Shown in pieces: positions 7,848 through 15,430 of a DNA stretch of 64,000 bases (positions within the stretch are counted from its first letter, which is position 1; each line of letters opens with the position of its first letter). A program made the position numbers and the translations under genes. Under the pieces are notes generated by a model, which saw nothing but the letters and a program-made list of their open reading frames with translations, was not told the DNA's origin and ran no database searches. The DNA is from UQRS01 sp050946935 (GTDB taxonomy: Bacteria > Bacillota > Clostridia > Oscillospirales > Acutalibacteraceae). The stretch covers positions 186,001 through 250,000 of the forward strand of contig JBMNVR010000001.1 of the NCBI GenBank assembly GCA_050946935.1. Direction: 5' to 3'.

Positions 7848-8162
7848 TCAGCCAAACATCTCCAGATCGGAAAGCACATTTTTGGCGTTCTCGGCTTTCT
7901 GTTCTTCGGTGAGCTCGGTGGTGGCGGCGACAGACGGCATCGGCTGCGGTGATGCAACCGATACTGTCTGCACCTCCTCACGGAATATCTGACGGATGCT
8001 TTCAAGCAAATTGTCGTCGGAAGCGTCTTTGCTTATCCGGGTGAGAACCGCTTCCACAATAAACCGATTTCGTTTCCGACCGAGTGATCGGAGATACTCC
8101 GCCGCCTTTCGCTCCGTTTCATCATTCAGACTGAAACGGGTGTTGATTCTGTAATCGTTCAT
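7848..8162 (-). CDS. ParR-like segregation adaptor (RHH protein)
   Basis: A 104-residue protein. Residues 1-40 look like a ribbon-helix-helix DNA-binding unit (INTRFSLNDETERKAAEYLRSL, then RKRNRFIVEAVL), and the C-terminal half is Pro/Thr-rich and ends in an acidic helix (AKNVLSDLEMFG), as in ParR proteins that contact ParM filaments with their C-terminus. The gene overlaps the parM stop by four bases, so the pair is co-translated. ParR would bind a centromere (parC) and link it to ParM. I could not identify a clear set of parC iterons nearby. Confidence 0.78.
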   Translation of the reverse strand: MNDYRINTRFSLNDETERKAAEYLRSLGRKRNRFIVEAVLTRISKDASDDNLLESIRQIFREEVQTVSVASPQPMPSVAATTELTEEQKAENAKNVLSDLEMFG

Positions 8163-9082
8163 AGCATTTTACCTGCCGAAAGCTGAAGCTCCGCCAGATA
8201 CTCATAACCCTTTGCAGCGGCACAAATATCCTCGACGAACTTTACCCGGTCAGCGTTAAACTTGTAGAAATTCTTCACAAGGCATCCGCCACCGCCGGTG
8301 ATATACAGCGTCATCGTGTTCTCATCATACTTGTGTTCCCGAAGACGGCGGAAAATGTCCTGCACATATCCGGCGGCAATGGAGCGAATGATTTTCAGAT
8401 CAGCGGCGGCGATATTCGCCGCCCCGGTGCAAAGCACCTCGTCAATGATGGCGTCGTTGATTTCACGCTGCGTTTTCTGCATATACAACTCCCGCACTGC
8501 AAGGGTACACTGATAGGTGCCGAACTTCTCGGTCGCCATCGTTGCCGACTGCGGTCTGCCGTTAATCATATACAGGAGATTCATCGTACCGTTGCCGATG
8601 TCACAAACAAGATTGACGCCGGCAAGCGTTGTGGCGATCTCCGCAATGGCGGCATATCCCTGCGGATAGATGCAGACATCCTCTATGGTGATATGGTATT
8701 CGATTTTCTGATAGACAAAGCTGACCTCTTTGTTCTTCGACAGATATGCTGCAAACTCCTTTTTCTGTCCGCTTGTCCAAGTCAGCGGAAGCCCGGCGGC
8801 GATAATAACGTTCGCTTCGGTCAAATTCTCCGCTTTCAGTTCCTTTGCGATTGCCACAAGGGTGAGCAGATAGTAGTCCTCGTCCTTGATTTTGTCCGGC
8901 ACAAATTCCTTGTGCCCCTCGCCGATGAGATAATACCTGCCGTCGTAAACAAGCATATCCTTCGTAAACAGCGGCTCGGAATCGTATCCGGTAATGCCCG
9001 TCCTGAAACAGTGATTCTCCGTTTTGATGTTTCCGTACCCGTGGTCGATGCCAATGATTTTGGTGTTGTTATTAGTTTTCAT
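8159..9082 (-). CDS. parM: ParM/StbA-type actin-like ATPase
   Basis: A 307-residue actin-fold segregation protein. Visible nucleotide-binding motifs are phosphate-1 IIGIDHGYGNIKT (about 8-20), phosphate-2 VCDIGNGTMNLLY (about 160-172) and the adenosine motif TLYITGGGGCLVKNF (about 256-270). It should polymerise and push copies of the circular element apart during division. The ATG at 9082 is chosen by the GGGAATTATT leader with AAAGGG upstream; the longer in-frame extension lacks a site. Followed directly by the ParR-like gene and preceded by the Cys-rich VLP gene. A plasmid-type segregation system on an integrated element implies that the excised circle persists or replicates. Confidence 0.88.
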   Translation of the reverse strand: MKTNNNTKIIGIDHGYGNIKTENHCFRTGITGYDSEPLFTKDMLVYDGRYYLIGEGHKEFVPDKIKDEDYYLLTLVAIAKELKAENLTEANVIIAAGLPLTWTSGQKKEFAAYLSKNKEVSFVYQKIEYHITIEDVCIYPQGYAAIAEIATTLAGVNLVCDIGNGTMNLLYMINGRPQSATMATEKFGTYQCTLAVRELYMQKTQREINDAIIDEVLCTGAANIAAADLKIIRSIAAGYVQDIFRRLREHKYDENTMTLYITGGGGCLVKNFYKFNADRVKFVEDICAAAKGYEYLAELQLSAGKML

Positions 9083-9102
9083 AATAATTCCCTTTCCTGC
9101 GC

Positions 9103-9339
9103 TCAGCGCAAATCTGATTTGTTTTGACGAATGATTTCTGCGTACAGCCTTTTGTCGGCGGGTAACACGGCTCTTTTGAAATAGTTGCAGTAGATACCGC
9201 TGACGCATAAAAGCTGTATGCTGTTGTGTTCCTCGCCGTCATCAAGCAGCAGACAATTTCTGTCGATGCAGTTACAACAGAGATTACGCACCAACGTGTT
9301 TACCCATTCCACCTGAGACGGTTTGATTTTGAGTATCAT
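9103..9339 (-). CDS. Cysteine-rich VLP-type small protein
   Basis: A 78-residue protein that matches the small Cys-rich VLP family carried by Clostridia conjugative and mobilizable elements. Seen: VNTLVRNLCCNCIDRNCLLLDD with four Cys within twelve residues (about 21-33), a later Cys pair (LLCVSGIYC) and the name-giving AVLPADK near residue 57. The Cys set probably binds a metal. It is first in a minus-strand run with parM and parR, and its leader holds a terminator-like hairpin (9365-9394). Function is unknown. Confidence 0.75.
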   Translation of the reverse strand: MILKIKPSQVEWVNTLVRNLCCNCIDRNCLLLDDGEEHNSIQLLCVSGIYCNYFKRAVLPADKRLYAEIIRQNKSDLR

Positions 9340-9364
9340 AATCCTTTTCTCCTTTCTCCGGGCA

Positions 9365-9394
9365 GAAAAAAAGCCCCCGGATTTCTCCGACGGC
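9365..9394 (-). terminator. Terminator-like hairpin in the leader of the VLP-parM-parR run
   Basis: Minus-strand stem GCCGTCGG/CCGGGGGC (one mismatch, one G-U) followed by seven T residues, enclosed by a wider CCGGGCA/TGCCCGG pair (about 9358-9407). It lies upstream of the first gene of the run, so it could act as an attenuator, or end a short transcript. The remainder of 9340-9515 holds AT-rich promoter-like sequence with no gene. Confidence 0.5.
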
Positions 9395-9515
9395 CTCAGT
9401 GCCCGGTGTATTAAGGCGATTCTCTCACCCTCGTATATATAATTAGAGGTTTTTTCAAAAAGGGCAACAACTCCATTACATATTGAAAACGATGTGCGTT
9501 ACAAGCCAAAACCTA

Positions 9516-9544
9516 TTGTATTTATGCGATTTATATGATATAAT
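9516..9544 (+). promoter_or_regulatory. Sigma-A promoter of the two-gene plus-strand operon
   Basis: TTGTAT (9516-9521), a 17-base spacer and a perfect TATAAT (9539-9544). Expected start of transcription is near 9551, giving a leader of about 110 bases before the ATG at 9660. Confidence 0.75.
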
Positions 9545-9550
9545 CTATAT

Positions 9551-9564
9551 AGAACGTTTGTTCT
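9551..9564 (+). promoter_or_regulatory. LexA (SOS) box-like operator
   Basis: AGAACGTTTGTTCT contains GAAC-N4-GTTC, the core of the Gram-positive LexA operator, and overlaps the expected transcription start of the promoter at 9516-9544, where a repressor would block initiation. Similarity is to the known consensus; binding is inferred. Confidence 0.6.
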
Positions 9565-9659
9565 TTTGCGGCGTTAATCAAAATAAATTTTCTTCGTAAA
9601 ATCAATGAGTACCATATAACGTACTTTCACTTTGTTAGAATATACAGGGAGGCAGAAGT

Positions 9660-10784
9660 ATGAACCGATTTTTATCATTCTTCTGCGCAGATTACCGTGA
9701 CGGTGCGGTATATATTTCCGGCAAGAAGTTTCCTGCCGGGCAGTTTGCACTGCTACTTCTCAATCAGTATTACAAGGGAGATACCGCCGCAAGGGTTTCT
9801 GTCTATAAGCGTTACAACTGGAAGGTTACCGATACACTGAACGCAGGATATCTGAATCCTGAGAATCTGCCGGAAGCGGCGAATGAAATACATTTTATTT
9901 TGAAAATGCTTCCACAGGTGCAGCCATTCAAGCAGCTGGATATACCGGCAGAAGAAAAGCGCGTTACGACGCTGCTGTCAGAAGAAAACGGAAACAGGAT
10001 TTGCGATTACTTCCACCGCAGAGCTAAGGTCGGAGAAATGCAGAGCGAATATGCTGCTTTGGATATGTTACCGCCGGAACACAATAAAACGCTCTTTACG
10101 AAATGTGAAAAGCTGATTGAGGACATTCTATCCACGCTCCGCTTTTACGACAGCATCGGAAACGATATGCAGGTTGCCTTTCAGGGTTTACTGAAATTCA
10201 TCGGTAATCTTGAAAATGCCAAACGGCTTGATGAGGAGCATTTGCTGCCCTTTGCCGAGAAAATCTTTGGAAATCGTCAGGTACTTACACAGACGGATTA
10301 TGTATCCCTTCAAAATGGCAAAAAGACCGTTATGGTTCGGCGGATTCAGTTTGCGGATTATTACAGCTTCATTCTGACCGATTTTTACGAAGGTCTGCAT
10401 TACGGACATTATCCGAGAAAGTGCCCCATCTGCAAACGGTATTTTCTGATGGAGGACGCACGGCGGCAGCAATACTGCAACGGATATGCACCGATGAAGC
10501 TGACCGGCGGAAAGAAAATGATGTGCCGAAAATATGCCGCACAGCAAAAGCAAAAAGAGACTGCCGAAGGCAACCCGGTTCTGGCAATTCATAAGCGGCG
10601 GATGAACTACATCCGCACCGGCGTATGCAGAGGTGTTCTGAAACCCGAAGTTGCAACAGCCGCGAAAAAATACGCTTTTGAACTGAAAGAAGAGGCGATG
10701 ATGGACGACGATTACGCCCGTCACGGATACGAAAAAGATATGGAACTGAAAGCCTTTTTTGCCGAGGTTCAAAACCGAGTATAA
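9660..10784 (+). CDS. Zinc-finger protein of unknown function (DUF6076-like)
   Basis: A 374-residue protein without a function that I can name. The first 250 residues are helix-rich. A metal-binding module lies at about 252-295: CPICKRYF, then QQYCNGYAPMK and MMCRKYAAQQ, which gives a CxxC...C...C set. The C-terminus is charged and helical. Similar proteins occur on Clostridia integrative elements and, as far as I recall, are filed as DUF6076. The ribosome site GGGAGG lies nine bases before the ATG. It is first in a two-gene operon with the sigma-like protein 21 bases downstream, under the LexA-like box, so a role in element induction or DNA transactions is plausible. Confidence 0.75.
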   Translation: MNRFLSFFCADYRDGAVYISGKKFPAGQFALLLLNQYYKGDTAARVSVYKRYNWKVTDTLNAGYLNPENLPEAANEIHFILKMLPQVQPFKQLDIPAEEKRVTTLLSEENGNRICDYFHRRAKVGEMQSEYAALDMLPPEHNKTLFTKCEKLIEDILSTLRFYDSIGNDMQVAFQGLLKFIGNLENAKRLDEEHLLPFAEKIFGNRQVLTQTDYVSLQNGKKTVMVRRIQFADYYSFILTDFYEGLHYGHYPRKCPICKRYFLMEDARRQQYCNGYAPMKLTGGKKMMCRKYAAQQKQKETAEGNPVLAIHKRRMNYIRTGVCRGVLKPEVATAAKKYAFELKEEAMMDDDYARHGYEKDMELKAFFAEVQNRV

Positions 10785-10805
10785 TAACAGAAAGGAGGCA
10801 GTGCC

Positions 10806-11654
10806 TTGAAAAAGTGGGAAGAAGATCTCGTACAGTACCGGCTGTTTCCGGCACCGCCGAGAAAACCGCTGAATGAATACATCCGCCTTTATCTTGATGA
10901 AAAAGATGAGAAATATATATCTTGGTTTCTCCATTATTTTGAGCCACAGTTGAATACAAGAATAATGAATCTGGTTCAGAACTATGCAATGCAGGGGCAT
11001 TTTGTGGATATGAAATCCGCCTACATCACAGGACTTGTGAAAGCGCTGAACAGCTATGATGTTTTCCGTGACGTTGACTTTATGCAGTACAAGGAATACA
11101 TCGTCCTTTCGGAAGTGCTGGAATACATCCGCACAATGCGCACCGGGGTGACAGTGCCAAGCGAACACGAATACAAGCAGCTGCGGAAAAGGATGCTTCT
11201 GTTTAACAACCGTGGTAAAAAAAGCGACGACGAAACGATTGAATATATTGCGAGGAAAACCGGAACGACGGCAAAAACCGTAAAAGAAATGCTGACCGCC
11301 GGACTTCGTAGCGAAGGAATGGTTCCGTTTTTCAAGAATTACGGTGACGAGGACAGCGAACAGACCGCCGAGGATGTAACCTGTGACAGTAGTCTTTCAC
11401 CGGAGCAGGAGTTTTTTCGGATTCAAACCCGGATAGCGGTCATGTCCTCTTTTGAGGAGTTATCTCCTCGCCAGCGTTACATAGTGGCACATCATCTGGG
11501 CTTTTGTGAGAATTGTTATAAGCATAAAGATAGTATCGCGTTTATTGAGATTGCCGTGAACAACGGGCTTTCCTCCGCCGAAGCAGCAGAAAAAGCGTAC
11601 AAAAAGGCGATAAAAGAACTTGCCGAAAAAGTGAAAGTGAAGAATGTGCTGTAA
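10806..11654 (+). CDS. Sigma-70-like regulatory protein of the element
   Basis: A 282-residue protein with a diverged sigma-factor layout. A region-2-like segment spans about 60-105 (DMKSAYITGLVKALNSYD and VLSEVLEYIRTMRTG), a region-3-like helix set lies near 130-165, and a region-4-like helix-turn-helix near 215-275 (SSFEELSPRQRYIVAHHLGF, then SSAEAAEKAYKKAIKEL). Start is a TTG at 10806, seven bases after AAAGGAGG; no ATG fits. It ends the LexA-box operon and is followed by a terminator. It could direct host RNA polymerase to element promoters or be a DNA-binding relic of a sigma factor. Partner and target promoters are unknown. Confidence 0.65.
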   Translation: MKKWEEDLVQYRLFPAPPRKPLNEYIRLYLDEKDEKYISWFLHYFEPQLNTRIMNLVQNYAMQGHFVDMKSAYITGLVKALNSYDVFRDVDFMQYKEYIVLSEVLEYIRTMRTGVTVPSEHEYKQLRKRMLLFNNRGKKSDDETIEYIARKTGTTAKTVKEMLTAGLRSEGMVPFFKNYGDEDSEQTAEDVTCDSSLSPEQEFFRIQTRIAVMSSFEELSPRQRYIVAHHLGFCENCYKHKDSIAFIEIAVNNGLSSAEAAEKAYKKAIKELAEKVKVKNVL

Positions 11655-11663
11655 AACAGAAAA

Positions 11664-11715
11664 CGCCCCGCTGAGATTCAAGTTTATTTGCTCGAATCCC
11701 GGCGGGGTGATTTCA
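11664..11715 (+). terminator. Terminator of the sigma-like operon (possibly bidirectional)
   Basis: Stem CCCCGC...GCGGGG with an inner GATTC/GAATC pair around a 14-base loop, followed by TGATTTCATCTTT. It separates the plus-strand operon from the minus-strand cargo, which ends at 11795. Confidence 0.6.
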
Positions 11716-11794
11716 TCTTTAATTCAAGTAATGCTTAGCATTCTGCAATGGTATATACTGAATGACATACTATGCGGCTTGCATTTTCAGGTGT

Positions 11795-12445
11795 TTATCT
11801 TGCTTCGTTCATATATACATCCATTAGCTTTCCTGCCCATTCTTCATAAGTAGCATATTGTCCATCGGTACCTTTTGCAGTCAACATATATTCTGCCATT
11901 TTGGATACGCCTTCATTTGAGAGCTCTGCCAGTTCTGTAATGCTTGATGTCGGTGCTGCATCTTTGATTTTTTGAGCATATTCGTTATATATTTGCTCAT
12001 ACTTTGAAACGGTCTGAACCGGAGGAGTTTCGGGTTTGCTACTCTCTGTCGGTTTGCTGGATTCAACAGTTTGGCTTGATGTAGTCGATGTGTTTGATTC
12101 GGGCACTGTAGTTGAAGTGTCAGATGTTTCTTCGGAGGTTACGGCTGCGCTTGACGTACCTGTCTCTAAATCCTTCGCAGGAGATTTATCACCATTTCCG
12201 CCAAGGTTGGCAATTATTCCAATTGCCACTACCGCTATAATAACCCAGAACCACCATTTTTTATAAATCGGTTTTTTGGGATTTTGAGTTGGTTGCTGCA
12301 TAACGGGTTGTGTATAAATTGGTGCTGATTGCTGCTCTTGAGTATTGTTGGCTTCAGGCTGCACCTGATCTGTTGATGGAGCCGGAGCTCCACAGTTAGG
12401 GCAGAACTTACCCTCAAAGTCTGTGCCGCATTGATTGCATTTCAT
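11795..12445 (-). CDS. Zinc-ribbon, single-pass membrane protein (cargo cassette)
   Basis: A 216-residue protein. Residues 1-20 form a zinc ribbon (MKCNQCGTDFEGKFCPNCG). A Pro/Gln-rich linker leads to one membrane helix (about 67-87, WWFWVIIAVVAIGIIANL). A long Ser/Thr/Glu-rich spacer follows (about 95-150), then a small helical C-terminal domain (YEQIYNEYAQKIKDAAP to AGKLMDVYMNEAR). Start ATG at 12445 follows GGAGGAAAT. The zinc ribbon should be cytoplasmic and the tail outside. Last gene of the cassette, 170 bases from its neighbour. Function unknown. Confidence 0.75.
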   Translation of the reverse strand: MKCNQCGTDFEGKFCPNCGAPAPSTDQVQPEANNTQEQQSAPIYTQPVMQQPTQNPKKPIYKKWWFWVIIAVVAIGIIANLGGNGDKSPAKDLETGTSSAAVTSEETSDTSTTVPESNTSTTSSQTVESSKPTESSKPETPPVQTVSKYEQIYNEYAQKIKDAAPTSSITELAELSNEGVSKMAEYMLTAKGTDGQYATYEEWAGKLMDVYMNEAR

Positions 12446-12615
12446 GTTTATTTCCTCCAAATTTCATTTAATTGGCTTAACCAAGCCATTGAGAACATTT
12501 AACGCTTCTTTTGTTTTTCCATCCCACAAGCATTTAATATTTTTTCTTTCCTGTCGGTTTAGACATAATGGCATTCGAGCCAAAACAAATGTTGCCATTC
12601 ACGCCACCTCAACAG

Positions 12616-12978
12616 TTAAGCATTCCATTTGTTTCCGCAATTTTGGCATACGCAGATGGTTTTCTGCTTGTTAATAACTTTTTGCTTCTTATGCCCGAAT
12701 ATTTTGAAAATTAATGCCGGAAGAGTTAAGAATATCCACTTGAAAAACAACCACCACCAGCCGATGCAGAGCCACCAAATGATTCCGTGATGTTGATTTT
12801 TTAGTTTAACCTCGTTAATTACCTGAACACTGATATTTGCACTTCCGCATTTTCTGCAAGTCATGCCCTTTTGAACCGGTGTATAATTTTGAACTGATAC
12901 TTGGTTTTGTCCGGCAGATGTTCCGCAGTTTGTGCAGAATTTACCCTCAAACTCAGTTCCGCAAACCTGACATTTCAT
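12616..12978 (-). CDS. Small membrane protein with zinc ribbons at both ends (cargo cassette)
   Basis: A 120-residue protein with an N-terminal ribbon almost identical in pattern to that of the gene at 11795 (MKCQVCGTEFEGKFCTNCG), a second Cys pair (CRKCGSANI, about 41-49), a Trp-rich membrane segment (about 68-92, IIWWLCIGWWWLFFKWIF) and a C-terminal CVCQNCGNKW pair. The layout resembles small YdjG-like partners of SPFH proteins. It follows the 12995-13396 gene by 16 bases. The 170-base gap to the next gene (12446-12615) has a weak AATGGCA/TGCCATT inverted repeat and no gene. Confidence 0.7.
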   Translation of the reverse strand: MKCQVCGTEFEGKFCTNCGTSAGQNQVSVQNYTPVQKGMTCRKCGSANISVQVINEVKLKNQHHGIIWWLCIGWWWLFFKWIFLTLPALIFKIFGHKKQKVINKQKTICVCQNCGNKWNA

Positions 12979-12994
12979 AATTTTTCCTCCTATT

Positions 12995-13396
12995 TTATAG
13001 CGGCGAACCGCAATATTCGCAATTGGCAGATTTCTTTTCGGCTATTTTGTTCGGCGCTCCACAATTTGGGCATTTAATTATTGCATCATTAGTGGATATC
13101 ATCAACGAATAGCTGGCGACAACACCACTCATTCCGTTTTGTGCTTGTATAACATAATCTTTATCCGCATCGATGTTTACGGTCAGTTTATTACTTTTTA
13201 CTCCAATGGAACGAGCAGCCTTAAACAGAACAGTATGAGAACCGGGCAATAATTCAATTATCGTTTCTTCTCCGGGCTGTAATGTGGCAACAACCTTTTT
13301 ATCGACATTTACATCATAAACACTTTCGTTTCCCAATCCCATAGTCAAGGCTTTAAAAAATTTATTTTCGTTTTTAAGAACTTTTAAAACTATCAA
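12995..13396 (-). CDS. Beta-rich protein with C-terminal zinc ribbon (cargo cassette)
   Basis: A 133-residue protein. Residues 1-100 alternate beta-strands (ALTMGLGNESVYDVNVDKKVVATLQPG and ELLPGSHTVLFKAA), resembling the small carrier-like DUF2846 fold, though I am unsure. The C-terminus is a zinc ribbon (CPNCGAPNKI...CEYCGSPL) shared almost word for word with the gene at 13467. It starts at a TTG (13396) after GGAGGTGA. No signal peptide or membrane helix. It likely docks on the membrane partners encoded next to it. Function unknown. Confidence 0.7.
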   Translation of the reverse strand: MIVLKVLKNENKFFKALTMGLGNESVYDVNVDKKVVATLQPGEETIIELLPGSHTVLFKAARSIGVKSNKLTVNIDADKDYVIQAQNGMSGVVASYSLMISTNDAIIKCPNCGAPNKIAEKKSANCEYCGSPL

Positions 13397-13466
13397 TCGA
13401 AATTCACCTCCAGATGGTATTCGCCCACTTTTATGACTTTTTTCAAAACTTCAAATATCACGTAAC

Positions 13467-14123
13467 TTATAGCGGTGAACCGCAATATTCGCATTCGTTC
13501 TTTGCTCCCGGAACAGCTGTATTTGTCGCACCGCAATTGGGGCACTTGACAGAATGCGGCTGATTATTTGTCGCTCCTTGTGCCCCGACAAACATATTGT
13601 TTGCGATTACATTTGGCTGAGGGGCAGCTTTGGCCATAATCAGTTCTCTCTTATTCAAGTCTAAATAGGCATTCATAAAGAATCCGGCATCCAACATAGA
13701 CTGAATATCCTTGACCGCTTGATCATAAGTTGTAGGCACCGCCACCGCAATATTATCGATAAGCAAGTCATTGCTGGCATTGATTATAGCGACATATCGA
13801 TTATATTTGGTGCCGCGTTTAATGTATTCCATTCCTTTTAAAACGCACAACGCACCGCCGCCGCCAAAAATAATTTCAGCAACAATCACACCACCAACAA
13901 TGCTTGAACCGTCTTCTGTTTCCAACTCGCCTGAAAAAGCCATTATCAGATAAATCAAAGCAAATCCTAACAATACGTAACCCAATACACGGAGGCCTTT
14001 TCCGTTTTTTATGTAGCTGAATTTATCGCCGGTCATTTTTTTAACAATAAAGAAAATACCTACAGGAAAGAATAAAATCAACCATAATGCGATAATTCCC
14101 CACGAAGTCGATTTTTTTTGCAT
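13467..14123 (-). CDS. Multi-helix membrane protein with C-terminal zinc ribbon (cargo cassette)
   Basis: A 218-residue protein with three or four hydrophobic helices in the first 100 residues (WGIIALWLILFFPVGIFFI, then VLGYVLLGFALIYLIM and IVGGVIVAEIIFGGGG). A cytoplasmic domain follows that is paralogous to the gene at 14137: both share the pattern DI-x2-M-x3-GFF-x2-A-x-LD followed by R-x2-IM. It ends in CPNCGATNTAV...CEYCGSPL. The ATG at 14123 is preferred to 14129 because TCCTCC (GGAGGA) then lies seven bases away. Part of the cargo operon; role in membrane sensing is inferred from neighbours. Confidence 0.7.
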   Translation of the reverse strand: MQKKSTSWGIIALWLILFFPVGIFFIVKKMTGDKFSYIKNGKGLRVLGYVLLGFALIYLIMAFSGELETEDGSSIVGGVIVAEIIFGGGGALCVLKGMEYIKRGTKYNRYVAIINASNDLLIDNIAVAVPTTYDQAVKDIQSMLDAGFFMNAYLDLNKRELIMAKAAPQPNVIANNMFVGAQGATNNQPHSVKCPNCGATNTAVPGAKNECEYCGSPL

Positions 14124-14136
14124 TGCCATTTCCTCC

Positions 14137-14718
14137 TCAATTATCTGATATCTGAGAGCCGCAAAATTCACATTCGCCGACAGTACCTACAATGATTTTG
14201 TTGGTTGCCCCGCATCCTCTGCACTGTACAGTAATATACTTCACAGCCTGCGTTGTAGTAGTGGAAGCTGCAACCGGATTTGTTTGGGTAACTATGGGCT
14301 TATCCTCTTTCATAACAATACGATTACGAGCGGTATCGAGAAAAGCTTCGGGGAAAAAGCCTAAAGCTATCATATTGAAAATATCTTTTGTGACAGCCGC
14401 AACCGTTGTGCCAATAGAGGAAGCTAATAAATCAAGAGATTTATCAGGATCAGCGGAAAGGCGTGGAGAATAGTCGTAGTAGCTTTTTATCAGTTTTTTT
14501 CGTTTGTATCCTTTTATTATAAGTCTAACACCTAAAACAGTAAACAAGGCAAACATAGTAACCATAACAACATCAACTGTTTCCTTAAAACCGGAGGATC
14601 CTGCACCTACCGACGCCATCAATCCGCAAAATATTGTTATGATCCATCCAAACACCTGCTGTGTTAGTCCTTTTGCCCTTGCTTTTTTTAAAGCAGTCGC
14701 AACATTATCCGATGCCAT
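14137..14718 (-). CDS. Two-helix membrane protein with C-terminal zinc ribbon (cargo cassette)
   Basis: A 193-residue protein with two membrane helices (about 22-38 and 48-66), then the domain shared with the 13467 gene (LLASSIGTTVAAVTKDIF, then GFFPEAFLD and RIVM, about 97-133) and a C-terminal zinc ribbon (CRGCGATNKI...CEFCGSQI). It starts two bases after the 14721 gene ends. The order four-helix protein, zinc-ribbon membrane protein, SPFH protein is reminiscent of ydjGHI in Bacillus, where such proteins dock PspA-type responses. Specific function unknown. Confidence 0.7.
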   Translation of the reverse strand: MASDNVATALKKARAKGLTQQVFGWIITIFCGLMASVGAGSSGFKETVDVVMVTMFALFTVLGVRLIIKGYKRKKLIKSYYDYSPRLSADPDKSLDLLASSIGTTVAAVTKDIFNMIALGFFPEAFLDTARNRIVMKEDKPIVTQTNPVAASTTTTQAVKYITVQCRGCGATNKIIVGTVGECEFCGSQISDN

Positions 14719-14720
14719 AC

Positions 14721-15419
14721 TTAAATACCCCCAAGCTTTAACCCACTAACTTCAGAAGTGCGTTGTTTTATAAGTGCAAATATTTTTTCAGAAATTGCTT
14801 CAACCTTTTTTTCATCGCTGCTGTCGCTATCCATTTGATCTTTTAACTGCTGTAGACACCGATGAATTTTATCATCGGTTTCCACATAGCTGCTTTGATC
14901 ACACGACTTGATAGCTTCTGATATTTTTTCAAATGATGTTCTGTAAGTGGGATTCTCGTTGTCTCTGCGAATTGATTCTATAATATATTCGAATTCCTTG
15001 AAGGCAGCACTGCATTTTTCAATTTTTGCCGTATTTGAAGCCGTGGATTTTCCTATTATATAAATCAAAATAGAAGCAATGACAAATACAGCTGTGATAA
15101 TTGTAAAGAGTATAAGATATGTTTTTTCAGCGTGTCTGTAATAAATTGAAAACAAAACGGATACTGTCACAGAAAGCCCTACATATATTATCGAAGAAGT
15201 GTATCCACCGGCAGCCAATGATAGTTTCTTTTTGCTTGAAACCGCATTATAAACCAGAGCGTTCAGAAAGCCAAGCACCTCAGAAGATATCACACACTGC
15301 ATTACTAATTTGTCAAAATCGGATTTTTCATAAGGAATCAAGGCGTAAATAATCATTGAAACAGCTATGATGATAGCAAAGATCAAGGCACTGAATAAAT
15401 TCTTTTTAATCAGTTTCAT
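14721..15419 (-). CDS. Four-helix membrane protein with cytoplasmic coiled tail (cargo cassette)
   Basis: A 232-residue protein with four predicted membrane helices in residues 8-125 and a soluble, charged helical tail (about 130-232) rich in Lys, Glu, Asp and Ser. It has the same plan and size as the gene at 16747, including a helix pair ending near residue 125 and a tail with ISEAIKSC/IRRDNENPT-type helices, so the two are probable paralogs flanking the SPFH gene. No catalytic motif. Likely a membrane anchor or sensor within the cassette. Confidence 0.65.
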   Translation of the reverse strand: MKLIKKNLFSALIFAIIIAVSMIIYALIPYEKSDFDKLVMQCVISSEVLGFLNALVYNAVSSKKKLSLAAGGYTSSIIYVGLSVTVSVLFSIYYRHAEKTYLILFTIITAVFVIASILIYIIGKSTASNTAKIEKCSAAFKEFEYIIESIRRDNENPTYRTSFEKISEAIKSCDQSSYVETDDKIHRCLQQLKDQMDSDSSDEKKVEAISEKIFALIKQRTSEVSGLKLGGI

Positions 15420-15430
15420 TTGTCTTCACC

